A DNA stretch of 64,000 nucleotides from Zoogloea sp. LCSB751 (GCF_002028455.1 NZ_MWUM01000009.1:124001-188000), one strand, 5' to 3'; shown: positions 32,572-43,325, numbered from the stretch's first letter. Numbers and translations are program-made. Notes: generated by a model not told the origin, from the sequence alone.

Positions 32572-32599
32572 GGAGGGTATTCGGGGTTGGGGCGACGGG

Positions 32600-33586
32600 T
32601 CAGCGATGGTTCTCCAGCACTTCCTGCCATTGCGCCAGTGCGGGGCTTTGGGATTCGAGCTGGTGCTGAAGAACCTGTTCTGCCATTTCGAGCATGGCTT
32701 TTTGTTCCTTGCTCAGGAAGCAAGGGTATTGAGGTTCCAGGTGTACCACGAGGTCGCCGGCGTGTCGGCGGCCGCGGGGGGGGAAGCCGGCCTTCGGGAC
32801 GCGGATCTGGTGCGAGTTGGTGATTTCCGCCAGCAGGATTTCCTGTAGGCCGCCGAGCGCGGGCACTTCGATGGTGCCGCCGGCGAGGAGGCGGAAGATG
32901 CTGACCGGTACGCTTACGTGAATGTCGTGCCGGTCGAGGCGAAACAGAGGATGGGGCCGGGTCCTGACTGTCAGGTATAGATCGCCGGGTTCACCGTCTT
33001 CGGGCGCGGCTCCACCTTGTCCGCTAACCCGCAATTCGTCGCCGGGCAGCATGGCGGGGGGGAGGTTGACGGCCAGCTGGCGTTCGGCCGGATGCCAGCC
33101 GCGTCCGTCACAGCTCGGGCAGCGATGGTCGGTGGTGAAGCCTTTGCCGTGGCAGTGGGTGCATGGCTTGAGTCCAGCCTTGCCGTGTACCCGCCCGCTG
33201 CCATGACAATGGGCGCACATGGTGGTACGGCCATAGTTGCGTTGCCCGCTGCCATCGCAGTCGTCACAATCGACACGGCCGTCGATGGTGATCGAGACGG
33301 TTCCGCCGTGGGCGGCTTCCAGCAGGTCGACGACGATCTCCATACGGCGATCTTCGCCCCTGGGGGGGGCGGAGCCGGTTGGGGGCTCTTCGGTTTCATC
33401 GGGTTCCGCCGGGCGGGTCAGACGCTCGAACGCTTCCCGGACGCGTCGGAACTCGTCGTGGGCTTCCGGAGCGGGATTGCGGTCCGGGTGCCAACGCATG
33501 GCGAGGCGTTTGTAGGCGCGTTTGATCTCTGCGGCCGTCGCGTCAGGGGCGACTCCGAGGATTTGATGGAAGTTTGCGGCGGACAT
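32600..33586 (-). CDS. Divergent DnaJ-like co-chaperone
   Basis: A 328-residue protein with an N-terminal J domain (HPD at 33-35) that should stimulate an Hsp70. Four zinc-binding repeats CxxCxGxG follow at 107-114, 124-131, 142-149 and 156-163, and then a two-part C-terminal substrate domain. It lacks the long Gly/Phe-rich linker of true DnaJ and has instead an acidic, proline-rich linker (about 58-80). It is also shorter than the usual 370-380 residues. The regular dnaK-dnaJ pair is not here, so this is probably a second, specialised DnaJ. The start codon is followed at once by the J domain. Confidence 0.88.
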   Translation of the reverse strand: MSAANFHQILGVAPDATAAEIKRAYKRLAMRWHPDRNPAPEAHDEFRRVREAFERLTRPAEPDETEEPPTGSAPPRGEDRRMEIVVDLLEAAHGGTVSITIDGRVDCDDCDGSGQRNYGRTTMCAHCHGSGRVHGKAGLKPCTHCHGKGFTTDHRCPSCDGRGWHPAERQLAVNLPPAMLPGDELRVSGQGGAAPEDGEPGDLYLTVRTRPHPLFRLDRHDIHVSVPVSIFRLLAGGTIEVPALGGLQEILLAEITNSHQIRVPKAGFPPRGRRHAGDLVVHLEPQYPCFLSKEQKAMLEMAEQVLQHQLESQSPALAQWQEVLENHR

Positions 33587-33638
33587 TTCGGTATTCTAAT
33601 CGGCGGAGGCCGATTGAGGGGCGGGAGGACGTGCGTTG

Positions 33639-34847
33639 ATGGTGTTGATGCTGAGATGGGGGCTTGTCGTAATCCTGTTGCTGGCCGGGGGCAAAGGCTG
33701 GGCGGCGACCTTGCGTGTGGGGCCGGACGAGTCCATTCGCAGCATTGCCGAAGCTGCACGGGTGGCCCGGGATGGCGATATCGTGGAGATCGTCGCAGCC
33801 ACCTACCGCGGGGATGTGGCGGTGTGGCCCCAGGCTCATTTGACGATTCGCGGCGTTGGCGGCCGTCCGGTTCTTGAGGCGGCGGGGCGGAGTGCCGAGG
33901 GCAAGGCGATCTGGGTCGTCCGTGGCGTGGATGTGCGCGTCGAGAATATCGTGTTCAGGGGCGCGCGCGTGCCCGACCGCAACGGAGCGGGCATTCGTCA
34001 TGAGCAGGGGCGGCTGACGGTGCGCAACTGCCTGTTCGACGACAACGAGATGGGCATTCTGGCGGCCAATGGGGATTCCCTAAGCCTGATCGTCGAGGAT
34101 TCCGAGTTTTCCCATGGCGTTTTGATGACGCCCCGACTGAGCCATTTGCTATACGCAGGGCGTGTCGCTCGGCTGGAGGTGCGGGGCAGCTACTTCCATC
34201 ATGGGTTGATCGGTCACCTGTTGAAGAGCCGGGCGCGTTTCAGCCTGATCGAATACAACCGGTTTACCGACGAGAGCAGAGGGCGAGCCAGTTACGAACT
34301 CGATTTTCCCGATGGTGGCGTGGCGGTGTTGATCGGAAACCTGATTCAGCAGTCGGTCAGTACGGAAAACGACCGGATGATCTCGTTTGGAGAGGAGGGG
34401 CTGTTTCATGAGCAAAACGGCATCTTTCTTTCGAGCAATACCTTGGTGGATGAGTTGCCGACGGGGGGCGAGTTCCTGGCGGTGTGGTCGCCGGAGAGGG
34501 TGTCGGTAAAGACCTGGAATAACCTGCTGGTGAGCGCCTGTTCGGGATGGCGGTGTGTCGAGGGGCGGGTCAGGCAGGGGGTTCATCGGTTTCACGACCG
34601 GCTGCTGTCCTGGCGAGGGGAGATCTTTCCCGTTACATCGGGAAACCGGTATATCCCAGTCGCCGGCGCGCGGTTGGCGTTGACCGCCGACGCTTATAGC
34701 GCACTGCCTGACGGTGGGGGCATGACCGTCGACCCGGGCAGCGCAGAGGGCGTTGTACTCGCTCCCCGGGGCGAGTATGTGCATCCGGCGCACAGCCGGA
34801 CACGGCCGGGAGGCGTGCCGGCCGTGCCCGGTGCGTTCCAGCCTTAG
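33639..34847 (+). CDS. Exported right-handed beta-helix protein of unknown function
   Basis: The ATG at 33639 has GGGAGG 10 bp before it and gives 402 residues. A signal peptide is clear (LRWGLVVILLLAGGKGWA, cleavage probably after residue 22). The mature part reads as stacked short strands (IRSIAEAARVARDGDIVEIVAATYRG; VRVENIVFRGARV; LTVRNCLFDDNEMGI), the pattern of parallel beta-helix repeats seen in pectate-lyase-like and NosD-like proteins. No catalytic motif is recognised. It is divergent from the DnaJ-like gene, and its stop codon overlaps that of spoVR on the other strand (34844-34847). A periplasmic or surface carbohydrate-related role is only a guess. Confidence 0.75.
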   Translation: MVLMLRWGLVVILLLAGGKGWAATLRVGPDESIRSIAEAARVARDGDIVEIVAATYRGDVAVWPQAHLTIRGVGGRPVLEAAGRSAEGKAIWVVRGVDVRVENIVFRGARVPDRNGAGIRHEQGRLTVRNCLFDDNEMGILAANGDSLSLIVEDSEFSHGVLMTPRLSHLLYAGRVARLEVRGSYFHHGLIGHLLKSRARFSLIEYNRFTDESRGRASYELDFPDGGVAVLIGNLIQQSVSTENDRMISFGEEGLFHEQNGIFLSSNTLVDELPTGGEFLAVWSPERVSVKTWNNLLVSACSGWRCVEGRVRQGVHRFHDRLLSWRGEIFPVTSGNRYIPVAGARLALTADAYSALPDGGGMTVDPGSAEGVVLAPRGEYVHPAHSRTRPGGVPAVPGAFQP

Positions 34848-36379
34848 GTGTCGCTTGCTTTGCGTCGGTCCTGGCGACACTCCTGCAGGACTTCGACCGA
34901 GCCGTCTTCGCGAGCGACCTCCATGCGTACTGCGAAGCCCCACAGTCGGGCGACGTGCTTCAACACTTCGTCTGCGTCACCGCTGAGCGGGCGGCGCTGG
35001 TAGGCCTGGTGGCGCAGTGTCAGGGACCGGTCGCCGCGCAGATCCACGTTCCAGACCTGCAGGTTGGGTTCGCGGCTACCCAGGTTGTAGTTGTCGGACA
35101 GAATTTCCCTGACCCTGCGATAGCCTTCCTCGTCGTGGATGGCAGAGACCTTGAGTTTGGCTTCCTTGTCGTCGTCGAGGATCGCGAACAGGCGGAAGTC
35201 CCGCATGACCTTGGGCGACAGGAACTGGGCGATGAAGCTCTCGTCCTTGAAGTTGCGCATCGCGAAGTCGAAAGTTTCACGCCAGTCGCTGCCGGCGATG
35301 TCGGGAAACCAGTAGCGGTCCTCGTCGGTCGGGTTCTCGCAGATCCGGCGGATGTCCTGCCACATCGCAAAGCCCAGCGCATAGGGGTTGAGGCCGTGAT
35401 ACCAGGGCTCGCTGTAGCTGGGTTGATAGACGACGTTGGTGTGGGAGTGGAGGAACTCCAGCATGAAGTTATCCGCCAGCAGGCCTTCGTCGTACAGGGT
35501 GTTGATGAGGGTGTAATGCCAGAAGGTGGCCCAGCCTTCGTTCATGACCTGGGTTTGGCGCTGGGGGAAGAAGTACTGGCCGACCTTGCGGACGATGCGC
35601 ACCACCTCGCGCTGCCAGGGTTCGAGCAGAGGGGCGTTCTTCTCGATGAAATAGAGCAGATTCTCCTGGGGTTCCGAGGGGAAGCGCCGCTCTTCGACGG
35701 CCTGGGTCTTGACGTGGGCGGTTGGCAGCGTGCGCCACAGGTCGTTGACCTGACTCTGCAGATATTCGGCCCGCTCCCGCTGGCGGGTCAGTTCCTTGTT
35801 GAGGGACAGTTTTTCGGGGCGTTTGTAGCGGTCGACCCCGACGTTCATCAGTGCGTGGCAGGAGTCGAGCAGCAGTTCGACCTCTTCTTCACCGTAGCGC
35901 TCCTCGCACTCGGTGAGGTAGTTGCGGGCGAAGATCAGGTAATCGATGATCGCGTCGGCGTTGGTCCACTGCTTGAACAGGTAGTTGCCCTTGAAGAAGC
36001 TGTTGTGGCCGTAGGCTGCGTGGGCAATCACCAGGGCCTGCATCGTCATGGTGTTCTCTTCCATGAGATAGGCGATACAGGGATTGGAGTTGATCACGAT
36101 TTCGTAGGCGAGCCCCATCTGTCCGCGCCGGTAGCTCTTTTCGGTCTGCAGGAAGCTCTTGCCGAAGGACCAGTGGTGATAGTTGACCGGCATGCCCACC
36201 GACGAATAGGCATCCATCATCTGCTCGGAGGTGATCAGCTCGATCTGGTTCGGGTAGGTGTCCAGTCCGTAGTTCCTGGCCACACGGTCGATCTCGGCGT
36301 GGTAGGCCTCGATCAGCTCGAAGGTCCATTCGCCCGGGGCGGGCAGGGGCTGTCTCCGTTTCTGTCTTTTCGCGCTCAT
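34844..36379 (-). CDS. SpoVR family protein (YcgB-like)
   Basis: A 511-residue SpoVR protein: [30 protein letters not shown] at the N-terminus, [10 protein letters not shown], and [12 protein letters not shown]. The histidines and glutamates in the last two suggest a metal-binding alpha-helical enzyme fold, but no activity is established. In Bacillus SpoVR affects spore cortex formation. In Gram-negatives it sits with PrkA and YeaH in a stress and starvation operon. Here the order is prkA-yeaH-spoVR, with an ATGA overlap (36376-36379) to yeaH, so the three are one transcription unit. Confidence 0.95.
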   Translation of the reverse strand: MSAKRQKRRQPLPAPGEWTFELIEAYHAEIDRVARNYGLDTYPNQIELITSEQMMDAYSSVGMPVNYHHWSFGKSFLQTEKSYRRGQMGLAYEIVINSNPCIAYLMEENTMTMQALVIAHAAYGHNSFFKGNYLFKQWTNADAIIDYLIFARNYLTECEERYGEEEVELLLDSCHALMNVGVDRYKRPEKLSLNKELTRQRERAEYLQSQVNDLWRTLPTAHVKTQAVEERRFPSEPQENLLYFIEKNAPLLEPWQREVVRIVRKVGQYFFPQRQTQVMNEGWATFWHYTLINTLYDEGLLADNFMLEFLHSHTNVVYQPSYSEPWYHGLNPYALGFAMWQDIRRICENPTDEDRYWFPDIAGSDWRETFDFAMRNFKDESFIAQFLSPKVMRDFRLFAILDDDKEAKLKVSAIHDEEGYRRVREILSDNYNLGSREPNLQVWNVDLRGDRSLTLRHQAYQRRPLSGDADEVLKHVARLWGFAVRMEVAREDGSVEVLQECRQDRRKASDT

Positions 36380-37644
36380 GCCAGCTTCTTCTTGAACAGT
36401 TCACGAAACACCGGATAGATGTCCGGCAGGCCCTCGATGTGCTGCATGGCGAAGTTGGCGTGGGCGCCGACCAGCTTTTCATATTCCCGCCACAGGTTCT
36501 GCGGTTCGCCCGGTGTGATCTCGATGTAGGCGAAGTACTGCACGAAGGGCAGGATGGTGTCGGCGAGCAACTCACGACAGTGCGGCGAGTCGTTCTCCCA
36601 GTTGTCGCCATCCGAAGCCTGGGCGCCGTAGACGTTCCAGGCGCCGTTCAGGTAACGGGCGTGGAGGATATCCTTCATCATCTCCAGCGCGCTTGAAACG
36701 ACCGTCCCGCCGGATTCGCGGGAGTGGAAGAAATCCTCCTCGTTTACCTCTTTGGCGATCGTGTGGTGGCGGATGAACACCACTTCGATGTGCTCGTAGG
36801 TGCGGGTCAGGAATAGATAGAGGAGCATGAAGAAGCGCTTGGCGGTCGCTTTCTTGTCCTCGTCCATGGAGCCCGACACGTCCATGATGCAGAACATCAC
36901 GGCCTGGGTGGTGGGTTTGGGCACCTTGATTCGGTTGTTGTAGCGCAGGTCGAAGGTGTCGATGAAGGGAATGGCATCGATCTTGGCACGCAGGATGCCG
37001 ATCTCCTCCTTCAGCGCGAGGATCTCCGGATCGTCCTCCGGCCGCGTTTCAAGTAATTCATCCAACTGCTTCTGCAGTTCCCGCAACTGGCCGCGATACG
37101 GCGATGAGAGGGCCAGCCGGCGGCCGAGCGCTCCGCGCAGGGATCGGACCACGTTGATGTTGGCCGGCGTACCGTCGTTGGTGAAGCCGGCTCGCTGGCT
37201 CTTGTACTCGTGGATGCGGGCAAGCTGGGTCTTGACCAGGTTGGGCAGCGCCAGGTCGTCGAAGAAGACGTCGAGGAATTCTTCGCGGGAGAGATTGAAG
37301 ACGAAGTCGTCCTCACCTTCGCCGTCCTTGCTGGCCTTGCCCTTGCCGGTACCGCCCCCGCCGCCGCCCTGCGGCCGGTTGATCTGATCGCCGGACGAGA
37401 ACTGGTCGTTGCCGGTGAAGATGTTCTCCCAGATGCCGCCGCGGCCATGATGGAATTGTGGCTCCGACAGGTCCTTTGACGGAATGGTGACACTCTCGCC
37501 GTTGTCCAGATCCTTGATGGAGCGGCCGGATATGGCGTCGGCCACGGCTTCGCGGATCTGGTTCTTGAAACGGCGCATGAATCGCTGCCGGTTCACAGCA
37601 CTCTTGTTCTTGCTGTCGAACCGGCGGTCGATGATACGAACCAT
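36376..37644 (-). CDS. YeaH/DUF444 family VWA protein
   Basis: A 422-residue protein starting [20 protein letters not shown], the conserved YeaH N-terminus. A glycine-rich stretch (93-99) precedes the C-terminal von Willebrand A domain, whose metal-site motif DVSGS is at 255-259. YeaH proteins are encoded with the kinase PrkA/YeaG and are needed with it for survival of nutrient stress in E. coli. The molecular role is unsettled. It is the middle gene of the operon, 65 bp after prkA and overlapping spoVR. Confidence 0.94.
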   Translation of the reverse strand: MVRIIDRRFDSKNKSAVNRQRFMRRFKNQIREAVADAISGRSIKDLDNGESVTIPSKDLSEPQFHHGRGGIWENIFTGNDQFSSGDQINRPQGGGGGGTGKGKASKDGEGEDDFVFNLSREEFLDVFFDDLALPNLVKTQLARIHEYKSQRAGFTNDGTPANINVVRSLRGALGRRLALSSPYRGQLRELQKQLDELLETRPEDDPEILALKEEIGILRAKIDAIPFIDTFDLRYNNRIKVPKPTTQAVMFCIMDVSGSMDEDKKATAKRFFMLLYLFLTRTYEHIEVVFIRHHTIAKEVNEEDFFHSRESGGTVVSSALEMMKDILHARYLNGAWNVYGAQASDGDNWENDSPHCRELLADTILPFVQYFAYIEITPGEPQNLWREYEKLVGAHANFAMQHIEGLPDIYPVFRELFKKKLA

Positions 37645-37709
37645 TCGAGCCTCCCGAATTGTTGGCGTTCACCGCCGGCAAGCCCTTCAGGGCGCCGGCG
37701 CGCGGACGA

Positions 37710-39632
37710 TCAAGACGACTTGCGGACGCGCAAATACCATTCGCACAGCAAGCGTACCTGCTTCTCGGTGTAGCCCTTTTCGATCATGCGATTGACGAAG
37801 TTCTGGTGCTTCTTCTGTTCGTCGCCGCTGGCCTTGGCGTTGAAGCTGATGACCGGCAGGAGATCCTCGGTATTGGAGAACATCTTCTTCTCGATGACGG
37901 CCCGCAGCTTTTCGTAACTGGTCCAGCTGGGGTTCTTGCCGCTGTTTTTGGCCCGGGCGCGCAGCACGAAATTGACCACCTCGTTGCGGAAATCTTTCGG
38001 GTTGCTGATGCCGGCCGGCTTCTCGATCTTCTCGAGCTCGTCGTTGAGGGCGTTGCGGTCGAGGATCTCGCCGGTGTTCTGGTCGCGGTATTCCTGGTCC
38101 TGAATCCAGAAGTCGGCGTAGGTGACGTAGCGATCGAAGATGTTCTGGCCGTACTCGCTGTAGCTCTCGAGATAGGCGGTCTGGATTTCCTTGCCGATGA
38201 ACTCGGCGTAGCGCGGGGCGAGGAACTCCTTGATGAAGGCCAGATAACGGGCTTCGTTCTCCGGCGGGTATTGTTCCTGAGCGATCTGCTGTTCCAGCAC
38301 GTACATCAGGTGTACCGGATTGGCCGCCACCTCCCGGTGGTCGAAGTTGAAAACCTTGGACAGCACCTTGAAGGCGAAGCGGGTGGACAGGCCGTTCATG
38401 CCTTCATCCACGCCGGCGTAGTCACGGTATTCCTGGTAGCTCTTGGCCTTGGGGTCGGTGTCCTTCAGGTTCTCGCCGTCGTAGACGCGCATCTTGGAGA
38501 AGATGCTCGAGTTCTCGGGTTCCTTGAGCCGCGACAGCACGGCGAACTGGGCCATCATCTTGAGGGTGTCCGGTGCGCACGGAGCGTGGGACAGAGAGCT
38601 GTGGGCCAGCAGCTTGTCGTAGATGCGGATCTCGTCGGACACGCGCAGGCAGTACGGCACCTTCACGGTGTAGATCCGGTCGAGGAAGGCCTCGTTGTTG
38701 CGGTTGTTGCGGAAGGCCATCCACTCGGACTCGTTGGAGTGGGCCATCACGATGCCGTCGAAGGGAATCGCGCCAAAGCCCTCGGTGCCCTTGTAGTTGC
38801 CTTCCTGGGTTGCGGTGAGCAGTGGATGCAGCACCTTGATCGGCGCCTTGAACATTTCCACGAACTCAAGCAGCCCCCGGTTGGCCAGGCACAGCCCTCC
38901 GGAGTAGGAGTAGGCATCCGGGTCGTCCTGGGAGTACTGCTCCAGCTTGCGAATGTCGATCTTGCCGACGAGGGAAGAAATGTCCTGATTGTTCTCGTCG
39001 CCCGGTTCGGTCTTGGCAACAGCGATCTGGCGCAGCACCGAGGGGCGCAGCTTGACGACTCGGAACTTGGTGATGTCACCGTTGAACTCGTGCAGGCGCT
39101 TGACCGCCCATGGGCTCATGATCGTATTGAGGTAGCGGCGCGGGATTCCGTAGTCGTCTTCAAGGATCGCCCCATCCTCGACCGAGCTGAACAGGCCCAA
39201 CGGTGATTCATGCACCGGCGAACCCTTGATGGCATAGAACGGGATCTTCTCCACCAGGCTCTTCAGCTTTTCGGCCAGGGAGCTCTTGCCGCCACCGACG
39301 GGGCCGAGGAGATAAAGGATCTGTTTCTTTTCCTCCAGCCCCTGCGCTGCGTGTCGGAAATACGACACGATGTTCTCGATCGATTCCTCCATCCCGTAGA
39401 AGTCACGGAAGGCCGGATAGATCTTGATCATCTTGTTGGAAAAGATGCGGGACAGGCGCGGATCGAGCCGGGTGTCGACGAGTTCCGGTTGGCCGATGGC
39501 CTGCAGCATGCGCTCGGCGGACGTCGCGTAGGCCATGGGGTCGGACTTGCACAGCTCCAGGTATTCCTGGATCGACATTTCCTCTTCCTTGGCGGACTCG
39601 AAGCGGGCCTGGAAGCTGGTAAAGATACTCAT
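37710..39632 (-). CDS. prkA: PrkA serine protein kinase / AAA+ protein (YeaG-like)
   Basis: A 640-residue PrkA. The AAA-like N-terminal part has Walker A GPVGGGKS at 110-117 (YLLGPVGGGKSSLAEKLK). The C-terminal kinase-like domain starts near residue 390. E. coli YeaG has kinase activity and is induced in nitrogen starvation and stationary phase. Recent work on Bacillus PrkA instead describes an ATP-dependent protease, so the activity is not settled. It heads the prkA-yeaH-spoVR operon and is divergent from tig. The start has GGAGACC a few bases before it. Confidence 0.95.
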   Translation of the reverse strand: MSIFTSFQARFESAKEEEMSIQEYLELCKSDPMAYATSAERMLQAIGQPELVDTRLDPRLSRIFSNKMIKIYPAFRDFYGMEESIENIVSYFRHAAQGLEEKKQILYLLGPVGGGKSSLAEKLKSLVEKIPFYAIKGSPVHESPLGLFSSVEDGAILEDDYGIPRRYLNTIMSPWAVKRLHEFNGDITKFRVVKLRPSVLRQIAVAKTEPGDENNQDISSLVGKIDIRKLEQYSQDDPDAYSYSGGLCLANRGLLEFVEMFKAPIKVLHPLLTATQEGNYKGTEGFGAIPFDGIVMAHSNESEWMAFRNNRNNEAFLDRIYTVKVPYCLRVSDEIRIYDKLLAHSSLSHAPCAPDTLKMMAQFAVLSRLKEPENSSIFSKMRVYDGENLKDTDPKAKSYQEYRDYAGVDEGMNGLSTRFAFKVLSKVFNFDHREVAANPVHLMYVLEQQIAQEQYPPENEARYLAFIKEFLAPRYAEFIGKEIQTAYLESYSEYGQNIFDRYVTYADFWIQDQEYRDQNTGEILDRNALNDELEKIEKPAGISNPKDFRNEVVNFVLRARAKNSGKNPSWTSYEKLRAVIEKKMFSNTEDLLPVISFNAKASGDEQKKHQNFVNRMIEKGYTEKQVRLLCEWYLRVRKSS

Positions 39633-40019
39633 CTAAGGTCTCCTGGGGCACAGACCCGGACCGGGGCGCCGGGGTCGCCATGTATGTACGGGACATACGG
39701 TTGATGACGCAGATACTTGAGCACCTCGTGAAGCCTGCCGCATTTGCCGTGGAGGCTGACGAACACGGCCATTTCATTCCATGTGATAGCAGAAAGGTAA
39801 GGGGAGTTCCGTGTTACGTGGGGCAGTTTTTCACATCTGTCGCCCTAAAGCCAAGCACTGGCGCGGGGGCTGCGGATGGAGCAAAGGCCTGTGTTAGACT
39901 AAAGGTTTTTCCGACGACTCCGTCCGACGGGATGAAATAGACGGCACAGGTTTTGCTATGTGTTGTCTGTCCTGTTTGCGGAGCGTTTTTGTCAAGAACG
40001 ATCAGGGAATTATCTTTTC
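39633..40019. promoter_or_regulatory. Divergent promoter region prkA / tig
   Basis: This 387-bp gap carries no gene. On the plus strand TGTTAGACT (39892-39900) reads as an extended -10 box about 120 bp before tig. I looked for a sigma-54 site facing prkA, because E. coli yeaG depends on sigma-54 under nitrogen stress, and found no convincing GG-N10-GC element. Confidence 0.4.
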
Positions 40020-41321
40020 ATGAGCAACCAGGTTACCGTGAGCGCGCTCGAGCGCCGTATCGACATGTCCGTGCCGCTGTCCGAAATCGACAAGGATGTC
40101 GAGGCGCGTCTCAAGCAGATGGCTCGCACCGTCAAGATGCCCGGCTTCCGTCCCGGCAAGGTTCCGTACCGTCTGGTCGCCCAGTCCTACGGCCCGCAGG
40201 CCCGCTCCGAGGCCATCGGCGCTGCCGTCGAAAAGGCCCTCGGTGAACAGATCCGCGCCCAAAGCCTGCGCATTGCCGGCTACCCGAGCATTGAGCCGAA
40301 GGAAAGCACTGCTGCCGACGTGCTGGAATTCAGCGCTGTCTTCGAGGTCTACCCGGAAGTCGTGATCGGTGATGTGAGCGCCCAGGAAGTCGAGCGCCCC
40401 CAGCTGACCGTTGGTGACGCCGAAGTGGACAAGACCCTGGACGTGCTGCGCAAGCAACGCACCAATTTTGTGCCCGCTGAACGCGCCGCCCAGGATGGTG
40501 ACCGCGTGACGGTGGACTTTACCGGCCGCAAGGATGGCGTCGAGTTCGACGGTGGCAAGGCGACCGACTTCCCCTTCGTGATCGGCGGCGGCCAGATGCT
40601 CAAGGATTTCGAGACCGCAGTGCTGGGCCTGAACGTCGGTGAGAGCAAGACTTTCGACATGACCTTCCCGGCCGATTACCACGCTGCTCACCTGGCCGGC
40701 CAGACCGTGCAGTTCGAAGTCGTGCTGAAGAAGGTCGAGGAGCCCAAGCTGCCCGAGGTCGATGCCGAGTTCGCCAAGTCCCTGGGCATCGCCGATGGCG
40801 ATGTGGCTAAGATGCGCGAAGAAGTGAAGGCCAACCTGGAGCGTGAAGTGAAGCGCCGCGTGCAGGCCAAGCTCAAGGAGCGCGTGATGAACGTGCTGAT
40901 CGAGACCCATCCGATCGAAGTGCCGAAGGCGCTGGTCGAGCAGGAGGCCCATCAGCTGGCTGAGAACGCCAAGAAGGATTTCGAAGCCCGCGGCATGAAG
41001 ACCAAGGATCTGCCGATCGAGCCTGCCTGGTTCGCCGAACAGGCCGAGCGTCGCGTCAAGCTGGGCCTGATCATGTCCGAGCTGGTCAAGGGCAAGGATC
41101 TGATCGCCAAGCCGGAGCAGATCCGCGCCGTGATCGATGATTTTGCAGCAAGCTACGAAGACCCGAGTGAGGTCGTGAGCTGGTACTACTCGCAGCCCCA
41201 GCGCCTGGCCCAGGCCGAGGCGCTGGTGATCGAGGACAATGTGGTCGAGTGGGTCGTCAGCAACGCCAAAACGACCGATGTCGCCACTTCTTTTGACGAC
41301 TTGATGGGCAATGCGGCTTAA
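40020..41321 (+). CDS. tig: Trigger factor
   Basis: The ATG at 40020 (MSNQVTVSALERRIDMSVPL) gives 433 residues, the usual length. The ribosome-binding domain has the signature GFRPGKVP (about 41-48), the FKBP-type prolyl isomerase domain spans about 150-245 (GDRVTVDFTGRKDGVEFDGG), and the rest is the helical chaperone body. It meets nascent chains at the ribosome exit. It heads the classical order tig-clpP-clpX-lon, with clpP 21 bp downstream. The 20 in-frame codons upstream are discarded for lack of similarity. Confidence 0.97.
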   Translation: MSNQVTVSALERRIDMSVPLSEIDKDVEARLKQMARTVKMPGFRPGKVPYRLVAQSYGPQARSEAIGAAVEKALGEQIRAQSLRIAGYPSIEPKESTAADVLEFSAVFEVYPEVVIGDVSAQEVERPQLTVGDAEVDKTLDVLRKQRTNFVPAERAAQDGDRVTVDFTGRKDGVEFDGGKATDFPFVIGGGQMLKDFETAVLGLNVGESKTFDMTFPADYHAAHLAGQTVQFEVVLKKVEEPKLPEVDAEFAKSLGIADGDVAKMREEVKANLEREVKRRVQAKLKERVMNVLIETHPIEVPKALVEQEAHQLAENAKKDFEARGMKTKDLPIEPAWFAEQAERRVKLGLIMSELVKGKDLIAKPEQIRAVIDDFAASYEDPSEVVSWYYSQPQRLAQAEALVIEDNVVEWVVSNAKTTDVATSFDDLMGNAA

Positions 41322-41342
41322 TTCCGCGGAAAGTAACGGCAA

Positions 41343-41987
41343 ATGAATCCCTTTACACCCCCGTATTCTCGTACTGACTGGGACCCGGTCGGCCTCGGCC
41401 TGATCCCGATGGTTGTCGAGCAGAGCGGCCGTGGCGAGCGCTCGTACGACATCTACTCGCGTCTTCTCAAGGAGCGGGTGGTGTTCCTGGTTGGTCCGGT
41501 CAATGATGTAACGGCCAACCTGATCGTTGCCCAGCTGCTGTTCCTTGAGTCGGAAAACCCGGACAAGGACATCTTCTTCTACATCAACTCCCCCGGTGGC
41601 TCGGTCACCGCAGGGATGGCGATCTACGACACCATGCAGTTCATCAAGCCCAATGTCAGCACGCTGTGCATCGGGCAGGCTGCGAGCATGGGGGCCTTCC
41701 TGCTGGCGGCCGGTGAGAAGGGCAAGCGCTTCTCGCTGCCCAACTCGCGGATCATGATTCACCAGCCGCTGGGTGGTTTCCAGGGCCAGGCCTCGGATAT
41801 CGAGATCCATGCCCGGGAAATCCTCTCCCTGCGTTCCAAGCTCAACGACATGCTGGCCAAGCACACCGGCCAGGCCGTGGAGCAGATCGAGCGCGATACC
41901 GACCGGGACAACTTCATGTCCTCGGAAGAAGCCGTCCGTTACGGCCTGGTCGACAAGGTCCTGACCAGCCGCAACGACGTGGTTTGA
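41343..41987 (+). CDS. clpP: ATP-dependent Clp protease proteolytic subunit
   Basis: A 214-residue ClpP with the full triad: S115 in [10 protein letters not shown]140 in [10 protein letters not shown] and D189 in TDRDNF. A short N-terminal propeptide is expected before [11 protein letters not shown]. Fourteen subunits form the proteolytic chamber that ClpX, encoded next, feeds with unfolded protein. It lies between tig and clpX in the same orientation with short gaps. Confidence 0.98.
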   Translation: MNPFTPPYSRTDWDPVGLGLIPMVVEQSGRGERSYDIYSRLLKERVVFLVGPVNDVTANLIVAQLLFLESENPDKDIFFYINSPGGSVTAGMAIYDTMQFIKPNVSTLCIGQAASMGAFLLAAGEKGKRFSLPNSRIMIHQPLGGFQGQASDIEIHAREILSLRSKLNDMLAKHTGQAVEQIERDTDRDNFMSSEEAVRYGLVDKVLTSRNDVV

Positions 41988-42025
41988 TGGTCTTCTAGCT
42001 TCAAGTACAGAGAGAAAGGGCAGTA

Positions 42026-43297
42026 ATGGCGGACAAGAAAACGAGCGGTGAAAAGCTCTTGTATTGCTCGTTCTGCGGCAAGAGCCAACACGAGGTCCGC
42101 AAGCTGATCGCGGGTCCGTCCGTGTTCATCTGCGATGAGTGCATCGAACTCTGCAACGACATCATTCGCGATGAGATTACTGCAGATACCGGTGGCGCCA
42201 AGGGCGTCAAGGGCGAGCTGCCGTCTCCCAAGGAGATCAGCGCGATCCTCGACCAGTACGTGATCGGCCAGGCTTCAGCAAAGCGCATCCTCTCCGTGGC
42301 GGTGTACAACCACTACAAGCGGCTGCGTCACCTGTCGAAGACCCACGACGACGTCGAACTGTCGAAGAGCAACATCCTGCTGGTCGGCCCGACGGGCTCC
42401 GGCAAGACCCTGCTCGCCCAGACCCTGGCACGCCTTCTCAATGTGCCTTTCGTGATGGCGGATGCGACAACCCTCACCGAAGCCGGTTATGTCGGTGAGG
42501 ACGTCGAGAACATCATCCAGAAGCTGCTTCAGAAGTGCGATTACGAGGTAGACAAGGCCCAGCAAGGCATTGTCTACATCGACGAGATCGACAAGATTTC
42601 CCGCAAATCCGACAACCCGTCGATCACCCGCGACGTGTCCGGCGAAGGCGTGCAGCAGGCCCTGCTCAAGCTGATCGAAGGCACCATCGCGTCGGTTCCG
42701 CCGCAGGGCGGCCGCAAGCATCCGAACCAGGATTTCGTGCAGGTGGATACCACCAACATCCTGTTCGTGTGCGGTGGTGCCTTCGATGGTCTCGACAAGG
42801 TGATCCGCAACCGCACCGAGAAGGTCGGCATCGGCTTTGGCGCGGAAGTGAAGAGCAGCGAGAACAAGGATCTGTCCGAATCCCTGCGTGAAGTGGAGCC
42901 CGGCGATCTCATCAAGTTCGGCCTCATCCCCGAACTGATCGGTCGTCTGCCGGTGGTCGCGACGCTGCAGGAACTCGACGAAGATGCGCTGATCGAGATC
43001 CTCATCGAACCGAAAAACGCGCTGATCAAGCAGTATCAGAAACTCTTCTCGATGGAAGGCGTCGAACTCGAAGTGCGTCCGGCGGCCCTGCAGGCGATTG
43101 CCCGCAAGGCCCTGAAGCGCAAGACGGGTGCCCGCGGCCTGCGTTCGATCCTCGAAGCCACGCTGCTGGACACGATGTACGAATTGCCTTCCATGGAAAA
43201 CGTTTCCAAGGTCGTGATCGACGAAGGCATGATCGACGGCAGTGCCAAACCGATCCTGATTTACGCCGATCAACCCAAGGTCTCCGGCTCCAACTGA
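42026..43297 (+). CDS. clpX: ATP-dependent Clp protease ATP-binding subunit ClpX
   Basis: A 423-residue ClpX. The N-terminal zinc domain has C14, C17, C36 and C39. Walker A is GPTGSGKT at 121-128, and Walker B lies in [10 protein letters not shown]. The pore loop and the ClpP-docking IGF-type loop region lie further on. It unfolds tagged substrates and passes them to ClpP. It follows clpP by 38 bp. The 86 bp after it hold the lon promoter. Confidence 0.98.
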   Translation: MADKKTSGEKLLYCSFCGKSQHEVRKLIAGPSVFICDECIELCNDIIRDEITADTGGAKGVKGELPSPKEISAILDQYVIGQASAKRILSVAVYNHYKRLRHLSKTHDDVELSKSNILLVGPTGSGKTLLAQTLARLLNVPFVMADATTLTEAGYVGEDVENIIQKLLQKCDYEVDKAQQGIVYIDEIDKISRKSDNPSITRDVSGEGVQQALLKLIEGTIASVPPQGGRKHPNQDFVQVDTTNILFVCGGAFDGLDKVIRNRTEKVGIGFGAEVKSSENKDLSESLREVEPGDLIKFGLIPELIGRLPVVATLQELDEDALIEILIEPKNALIKQYQKLFSMEGVELEVRPAALQAIARKALKRKTGARGLRSILEATLLDTMYELPSMENVSKVVIDEGMIDGSAKPILIYADQPKVSGSN

Positions 43298-43325
43298 CAT
43301 CAAGCAGAAGTTTTTCGCAGGACTG

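Noticed and set aside
39633..40019. Sigma-54 promoter for prkA
   Set aside because: Expected from E. coli biology, but no GG-N10-GC element with good flanks was found on the minus strand.
40002..41864. A 620-codon open frame antisense to tig and clpP
   Set aside because: It spans two well-conserved genes and their gap on the opposite strand and shows shadow composition.
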